In this document: in pieces, positions 6,643 to 9,869 of the stretch
Position numbering within the stretch: position 1 is the first letter of the stretch
Layout of the letters: every line of letters begins with the position of its first letter
Position numbers and translations under genes: made by a program
Origin: CAG-390 sp964590755
GTDB taxonomy: Bacteria; Bacillota; Clostridia; Oscillospirales; CAG-272
Direction: 5' to 3'
DNA length: 9,869 nt
Assembly: GCA_964590755.1 (NCBI GenBank)
Contig: CAZPYK010000061.1
Coordinates: 1-9,869 of the forward strand
Notes under the pieces: model-generated
Told to the model about the DNA's origin: nothing
Database searches by the model: none
What the model saw: only the letters and a program-made list of their open reading frames with translations

Positions 6643-7173
6643 TTACGGATCGGTATATAAAAGATGATCGCCGTAAGCATGCGCAAGAGCATTCCATGTT
6701 GCTTTATCCATATTTCCCGTTACAGGAAGCAGGCTTCTGTATTGCAGGTCGCTTACCGCTTGAGCGGTAGCGCTGTCATACACTCCGCTCTCGGAGACGA
6801 CCGAAGCCGCGTCGAATACGGCCGATATTTCCATCAGCAAAAATTGAACGAGTCTGACGATCGGAGTGTCGTTGCCCTGTGTCAAAGTATACCCCTCCGG
6901 CAGCGACGGAAACAACGAGACAGCCTCCGGCAGTGAATGCTCCTCGATCGATGCCAGATATGCCGCGTATAACATTGTAAAGGTCTCTCGATCCGCCTCA
7001 CCCGTCGCGGGGAGTCCGTTCAACCTTTGAAATGCTCGCAACGCCGCTGTAGTATCGGCGCCGCTCACCCCATCGATGGGCGGCGGTGGTATTTCGGGTT
7101 CAAAATAAGAGAGCTGACGCAAATATCTCTGCACATTGCGCCGAGCCACCGCTTCAGTGGTATGATTTTCCAT
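6643..7173 (-). CDS. Small protein with two peptidoglycan-binding repeats
   Basis: A 176-residue protein with no signal peptide and no catalytic domain. Two peptidoglycan-binding type 1 repeats are visible: about 10-70 (VQRYLRQLSYF ... AFQRLNGLPATG ... TFTMLYAAY) and about 103-168 (IVRLVQFLL ... TGNMDKATWNALAHAY). They are joined by a Pro/Gly-rich linker with LFPSLPEGYTLTQG. Repeats of this kind bind glycan strands or stem peptides. ATG 7173 has an imperfect ribosome site AAAGGCGG seven bases upstream. The gene follows the SleC-like enzyme by 43 bases and is probably in the same transcript, which suggests a role on spore cortex or its synthesis and lysis. With no export signal, deposition from the mother cell during sporulation is the simplest idea; this is inference. 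Confidence 0.85.
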   Translation of the reverse strand: MENHTTEAVARRNVQRYLRQLSYFEPEIPPPPIDGVSGADTTAALRAFQRLNGLPATGEADRETFTMLYAAYLASIEEHSLPEAVSLFPSLPEGYTLTQGNDTPIVRLVQFLLMEISAVFDAASVVSESGVYDSATAQAVSDLQYRSLLPVTGNMDKATWNALAHAYGDHLLYTDP

Positions 7174-7216
7174 TCCGGCACCGCCTTTACTTTTGTATTT
7201 GATCTGTATTTCTGCC

Positions 7217-8614
7217 TTATGTTATCGCATAACCGGGATATTGCCCATCCTTCAGGTCATCTCCCGCACTTGCGGTATCGAAAAGCCGCACTATCGCATC
7301 CCAAGTCTCGATATTGACAACACCCGTCACCGGAAGCTCGGCAAACTCTTGAAATGCTCGCACCGCGCGTTCGGTCACATTTCCGAAATAGCCTGTCGGC
7401 GTAACTGTCGGAAGCTCCGAAAAGGTGTCGGCGATACGCGCAAGGTAGCGCTGAAGCAAAACCACAGTCTCGCCTTCCGAGCCCAAGCGAAGCGGTACAC
7501 CTTGATAGGGCACGCCTCTTCCTTCGACATATTCTATCGGTATGGTATCAACGATTCCGAGATATGCGTTGTATATCCGTTGCCATGTAAGCGGACCGAC
7601 GATACCGTCTGCCGCAAGCTCAAACGTATTCTGCGCATCCACCACAGCAGCACGTGTCGCGGGACCGTAAATGCCGTCCACGACCACCGACGGGATCGTA
7701 TTGTAATAGCGTGAAAGATAGTTGATGTAATATTGCAGATTTCGAACCGATTGTCCCGTGACGCCTTCCTCGAGCACGAACGGAAATTCCTGCGATATCT
7801 CGGATAGCGCAAGCCCCTCGGAGTTCAGCTCATTGAGCCGTTTTACCGCATTGTAATAAAAAATTATTGCATACCATGTGGCGTTTCCGACGATTCCGTC
7901 CGGAGTAAGCCCCGCGATTCGCTGAAATTCGGTGACCGCATCCTCGGTGTCGGTTGAAAAAAGTCCGTCGGTGAGCACTATCTTCGGTATTGCCGGATAA
8001 TTCTGCGCTATCCTGTTCAGACGCACCTGAACGTTTCTCACATCATTGCCGGCACTGCCTCTGCGGAGCGGTATCGGCGGCGCGGAAGCGCTCACATTTT
8101 GAACGGGCACATCGGTGATTATATCTATGTCATCGCCGTAATAATATTGAAGTATCTCATACGGCGTCATTCCGCGCTCGGCAAGTTCTACCGTTCCCCA
8201 TTGCGATAGTCCGGGACAGGTCACGGTCGTGCCGTTGCAATATTGTGTAAACAGCGGTTCGACGCTTCCGCGTCTGACAACATAGCTGTTGAACAATTCT
8301 CCCGCAAGCTCGTTTATGTTGGCAAAGATATCACGCCCCTCGACAAAATATTGATCGAACGCTGTCGAATTGGTGATATCGAAATCATATCCGCGAGAAC
8401 GATAATACTCGGTATAAACGCGATTTAGCGCAAAGCTTATCTGCGCATATATGTTTGCGCGCAGTGCGTTTTCCGGCCACGAAGGATATATCTCGCTTGA
8501 CGCAACATTGGCTATGTAATCCCAAAACGGCAAGGTTACATTACGCGCGGATGAAGACGGCACTCCGAGATGAACGGTTATCGTGGTCGGAATGACAGGA
8601 GTCACTGTTGGCAT
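7217..8614 (-). CDS. sleC: SleC-like spore cortex lytic transglycosylase (catalytic part) with three peptidoglycan-binding repeats
   Basis: A 465-residue protein. Residues about 12-165 form a SpoIID/LytB-type domain: ITVHLGVP, then VASSEIYPSWPENALRAN with Glu41 at the catalytic position. AQISFALNRVYTEYY, DFDITNSTAFDQ and the Cys-pair segment YCNGTTVTCPGLSQWGT (Cys126, Cys133) follow. This replaces the GHGVGMSQ of classical SpoIID and is the SleC style as I recall it. Residues 184-250, 282-351 and 376-445 are peptidoglycan-binding type 1 repeats (DG-[ILV]-[FVY]-G, AV..FQ, TW). SleC cleaves cortex glycan between muramic acid and glucosamine during germination. There is no signal peptide. ATG 8614 has AAGGAGG (8627-8621) six bases upstream. 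The frame is the same as the upstream gene, separated by one TGA, so SleC's pre/pro region is encoded apart. One such repeat is what I recall in C. perfringens SleC; three is longer. Confidence 0.85.
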   Translation of the reverse strand: MPTVTPVIPTTITVHLGVPSSSARNVTLPFWDYIANVASSEIYPSWPENALRANIYAQISFALNRVYTEYYRSRGYDFDITNSTAFDQYFVEGRDIFANINELAGELFNSYVVRRGSVEPLFTQYCNGTTVTCPGLSQWGTVELAERGMTPYEILQYYYGDDIDIITDVPVQNVSASAPPIPLRRGSAGNDVRNVQVRLNRIAQNYPAIPKIVLTDGLFSTDTEDAVTEFQRIAGLTPDGIVGNATWYAIIFYYNAVKRLNELNSEGLALSEISQEFPFVLEEGVTGQSVRNLQYYINYLSRYYNTIPSVVVDGIYGPATRAAVVDAQNTFELAADGIVGPLTWQRIYNAYLGIVDTIPIEYVEGRGVPYQGVPLRLGSEGETVVLLQRYLARIADTFSELPTVTPTGYFGNVTERAVRAFQEFAELPVTGVVNIETWDAIVRLFDTASAGDDLKDGQYPGYAIT

Positions 8615-8629
8615 TAAATACCTCCTTTT

Positions 8630-9133
8630 TCAGAGCCCCGGAGCCGAGGCTTCGGGATATACCAGCTTTCCGTCGGGACGGCGCGCATCGGGATATCCGT
8701 TTTCCGGAAGCGGTATCATTGCCGCATTCTGCAACGAGGACACGCCGTCATATATGGGGACATTCTCAAATACGGCGGTATAATATCCCTTGAGCAGTAC
8801 ATCAACGGCGTATGTGGAAAACGGCTTAACGTTTCCCGGCACCTGCGCCAAAGAGCGTGGCGGAGCCGGCAGCGCCACCGTGGGAGTCAGCCCGCTCCTG
8901 TCTGTACCGAGAGAGACCACGATGCCGCCGTCGGAATCATTCGAGTCTCTTGCTCTTATATTTACCGTGGCACCCTCAAGAGGGATGGCTCCGTACGCGG
9001 TAAATACGCGCACGGTAAGCCTCCCCTCACCGTCTTGAACGGTCGATGAAGAAGATGAAGACATTTCTTCGTCAAGGCTCGTATTCGTCTCAACATCTTC
9101 GGAAGCGTTCCCCTGTTTATCTGCAATATTCAT
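8630..9133 (-). CDS. Stand-alone SleC pre/pro-region-like domain
   Basis: A 167-residue protein with no signal peptide. Residues 1-35 are acidic and Ser-rich (SSSSSS). The remainder is a prealbumin-like (carboxypeptidase regulatory-like) beta-sandwich: GRLTVRVF, then IPLEGATVNI, DRSGLTPTVALPAPP, PFSTYAVDV, KGYYTAVF and VPIYDGVSSLQNA. That order matches the N-terminal pre/pro region of clostridial SleC, which Csp proteases remove to activate the enzyme. The length is close to that region (about 150 residues in C. perfringens, from memory). Start: ATG 9133 has CGGAG ten bases upstream; an in-frame GTG at 9139 has only four bases of spacing. TGA 8632-8630 overlaps the ribosome site of the next gene. 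Expected roles are a chaperone, inhibitor or targeting partner for the enzyme encoded next. Homology is from pattern memory, not a search. Confidence 0.78.
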   Translation of the reverse strand: MNIADKQGNASEDVETNTSLDEEMSSSSSSTVQDGEGRLTVRVFTAYGAIPLEGATVNIRARDSNDSDGGIVVSLGTDRSGLTPTVALPAPPRSLAQVPGNVKPFSTYAVDVLLKGYYTAVFENVPIYDGVSSLQNAAMIPLPENGYPDARRPDGKLVYPEASAPGL

Positions 9134-9162
9134 TCTCACAATGCTCCGAATAATATTAATTT

Positions 9163-9185
9163 CGGCGAGCGCTTTTCGCTCGCCG
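9163..9185 (-). promoter_or_regulatory. Perfect 9-bp hairpin in the leader of the SleC cluster
   Basis: CGGCGAGCG (9163-9171) pairs with CGCTCGCCG (9177-9185) around CTTTT. On the minus strand it ends about 30 bases before the start codon and is followed by AAATTAATATT, too few T for a sure terminator. It lies downstream of the candidate promoter, so it would be part of the leader RNA or a protein-binding palindrome. Confidence 0.5.
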
Positions 9186-9192
9186 CTGTTCT

Positions 9193-9201
9193 TATACTAT
9201 G
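9193..9201 (-). promoter_or_regulatory. Candidate mother-cell sigma (sigma-K/E-like) -10 element
   Basis: The minus strand reads CATAGTATA, matching the sigma-K -10 pattern CATANNNTA. A CAC lies about 15 bases upstream, near the AC expected in sigma-K -35 elements but one or two bases short. No good sigma-A pair is present here (TATAAG would have CACATC as its -35). It fits a sporulation gene, but short motifs occur by chance. Confidence 0.3.
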
Positions 9202-9257
9202 CACACGTCTTCCGATGTGACACCGCAGACCGAGCCGCGAAAACAAATCGGGTAACA

Positions 9258-9299
9258 AAAAAAGAAAAAGGCGCAAGCACGACTTGCGTTCCTTTTTCT
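9258..9299 (-). terminator. Strong intrinsic terminator of rpsT (probably bidirectional)
   Basis: On the minus strand GAAAAAGG plus CGCAAG pairs with CTTGCG plus CCTTTTTC. The stem is 14 bp with a two-base AA bulge and loop TCGTG, followed by seven T. It starts 43 bases past the rpsT stop. The plus-strand side is also T-rich (TTTATTAT), so it could work both ways. It isolates rpsT from the SleC cluster. Confidence 0.9.
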
Positions 9300-9342
9300 T
9301 TATTATCTGTCGGGCATCAACAGATCATTTGATATTAGCGAA

Positions 9343-9606
9343 TTAAGCCATTGCGTTAAGGGCTTTTGTGAACTGGCTCTTTTTGTGCGCGGCGGCATTC
9401 TTGTGGATGATACCGTGTGCGGCAGCCTGATCGACCTTCTTAACAGCAAGCAGATATGCAGCGGAAGCAGCTTCCTTATCGCCGGACTCAACAGCCGCAT
9501 AGTACTTTTTGATAACGGTACGAAGCTGATTGTGAGCCATCTTGTTGCGAAGCGTTTTTTTCTTGATAACGCTGATGCGCTTTTTTGCCGATTTGATGTT
9601 TGCCAA
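9343..9606 (-). CDS. rpsT: 30S ribosomal protein S20
   Basis: An 87-residue S20 with the standard start ANIKSAKKRI, the basic helical body (KKKTLRNKMAHNQLRTVIKKYYAAV) and the conserved C-terminal part AAHGIIHKNAAAHKKSQF. It binds 16S rRNA early in 30S assembly. The start is TTG 9606: GGGAGG (9620-9615) stands eight bases before it and the product then begins exactly as the family does. The in-frame GTG at 9615 falls inside the ribosome site, and the ATG at 9611 is out of frame. A UUG start is also known for Escherichia coli rpsT, where it takes part in autoregulation. The gene is monocistronic, with its own promoter and terminator. Confidence 0.96.
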   Translation of the reverse strand: MANIKSAKKRISVIKKKTLRNKMAHNQLRTVIKKYYAAVESGDKEAASAAYLLAVKKVDQAAAHGIIHKNAAAHKKSQFTKALNAMA

Positions 9607-9692
9607 AGCATTCACCTCCCTATCCCCTGTTTATCATGAGTCACCGACGCACGTCTGAGAGGGCGCGCACGTCATATTTCTCATACCCATAT

Positions 9693-9721
9693 ATCATACC
9701 ACAATTACGCAAAAAAAGCAA
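9693..9721 (-). promoter_or_regulatory. Extended -10 sigma-A promoter of rpsT
   Basis: On the minus strand -35 TTGCTT (9721-9716), 17 bases, then TGG-TATGAT with -10 at 9698-9693 and an extended TG. Start of transcription near 9686 leaves a leader of about 80 bases before the TTG start. A run of 14 A immediately upstream (9738-9725) resembles an UP element, fitting a highly expressed ribosomal gene. Confidence 0.85.
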
Positions 9722-9869
9722 TAGTTTTTTTTTTTTTTATCATTTTCGGCGCAATTTTTTTATTCTTTTTTCTACCGCAAATCGTTGTGCGGCGTTCATA
9801 TCGCATTTTTAATTTTTGTTTTAACGATACAATCAAACTACAATGATTTTTAATAAGTCATAATTTCCA
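9722..9869. other. AT-rich intergenic end of window, no gene seen
   Basis: Apart from the T14/A14 run next to the rpsT promoter, the stretch is AT-rich with several short T or A runs. It has one small inverted repeat, CCGCA/TGCGG, at about 9775-9793, without a proper T-tail on either strand. I see no start codon with a ribosome site. A neighbouring gene probably begins or ends beyond the right edge. Confidence 0.6.

Noticed and set aside
6543..6692. 50-residue N-terminal extension of ClpC from an upstream ATG
   Set aside because: It would overlap the preceding gene, has no ribosome site and lies outside the family's N terminus. The AAGGAG site next to 6549 supports ATG 6542.
7193..7714. 173-codon plus-strand open frame antisense to the SleC-like gene
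   Set aside because: No recognisable product, and the opposite strand encodes clear peptidoglycan-binding repeats.
8630..9139. GTG 9139 as start of the SleC pre/pro-like gene
   Set aside because: Only four bases separate it from CGGAG; ATG 9133 has ten. The choice changes two residues only, so it stays possible.
9775..9793. CCGCA/TGCGG inverted repeat as a terminator
   Set aside because: The stem is short and no T-tract follows it directly on either strand.

Overview
The window looks like chromosomal DNA from an anaerobic, endospore-forming Firmicute of class Clostridia, probably a gut-type lineage. The basis is strong Shine-Dalgarno sites, sigma-A promoters with near-consensus boxes, a hexameric NADP-type glutamate dehydrogenase, a ClpC-type Clp ATPase with a UVR-like linker, and a gene cluster that I recognise as related to the clostridial spore-cortex lytic enzyme SleC. 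The placement is inference; there is no rRNA or taxonomic marker beyond rpsT.

Layout. Bases 1-2500 (+ strand) hold the end of a tandem array of secreted, C-terminally anchored surface proteins: one partial copy and two complete ones. Their ectodomains are unrelated at first sight. All three end in nearly the same tail (N-[AP]-E-T-G-D, a hydrophobic segment, then RRRRE[DE]), followed by the same 3' stem-loop. The array probably continues off the left edge. Bases 2500-2622 hold hairpins between the array and the convergent gdhA. From 2623 onward everything is on the minus strand: gdhA with its own consensus promoter, clpC, a three-gene spore-cortex-lysis cluster, and rpsT with its own promoter and a strong terminator. 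The last 150 bases are AT-rich and have no gene that I can support.

How the genes fit together. The cluster read from 9133 down to 6643 encodes a stand-alone domain resembling the SleC pre/pro region, a SpoIID/LytB-type lytic transglycosylase with three peptidoglycan-binding repeats, and a small protein with two more such repeats. In known SleC the first two parts are one polypeptide that a Csp protease cuts. Here they are in the same reading frame but separated by a single TGA, and a perfect Shine-Dalgarno site and ATG lie in the linker. clpC follows this cluster rather than a ctsR-mcsA-mcsB operon. The observations most worth following up are the split SleC and the modular surface-protein array with its conserved anchor and 3' RNA element.
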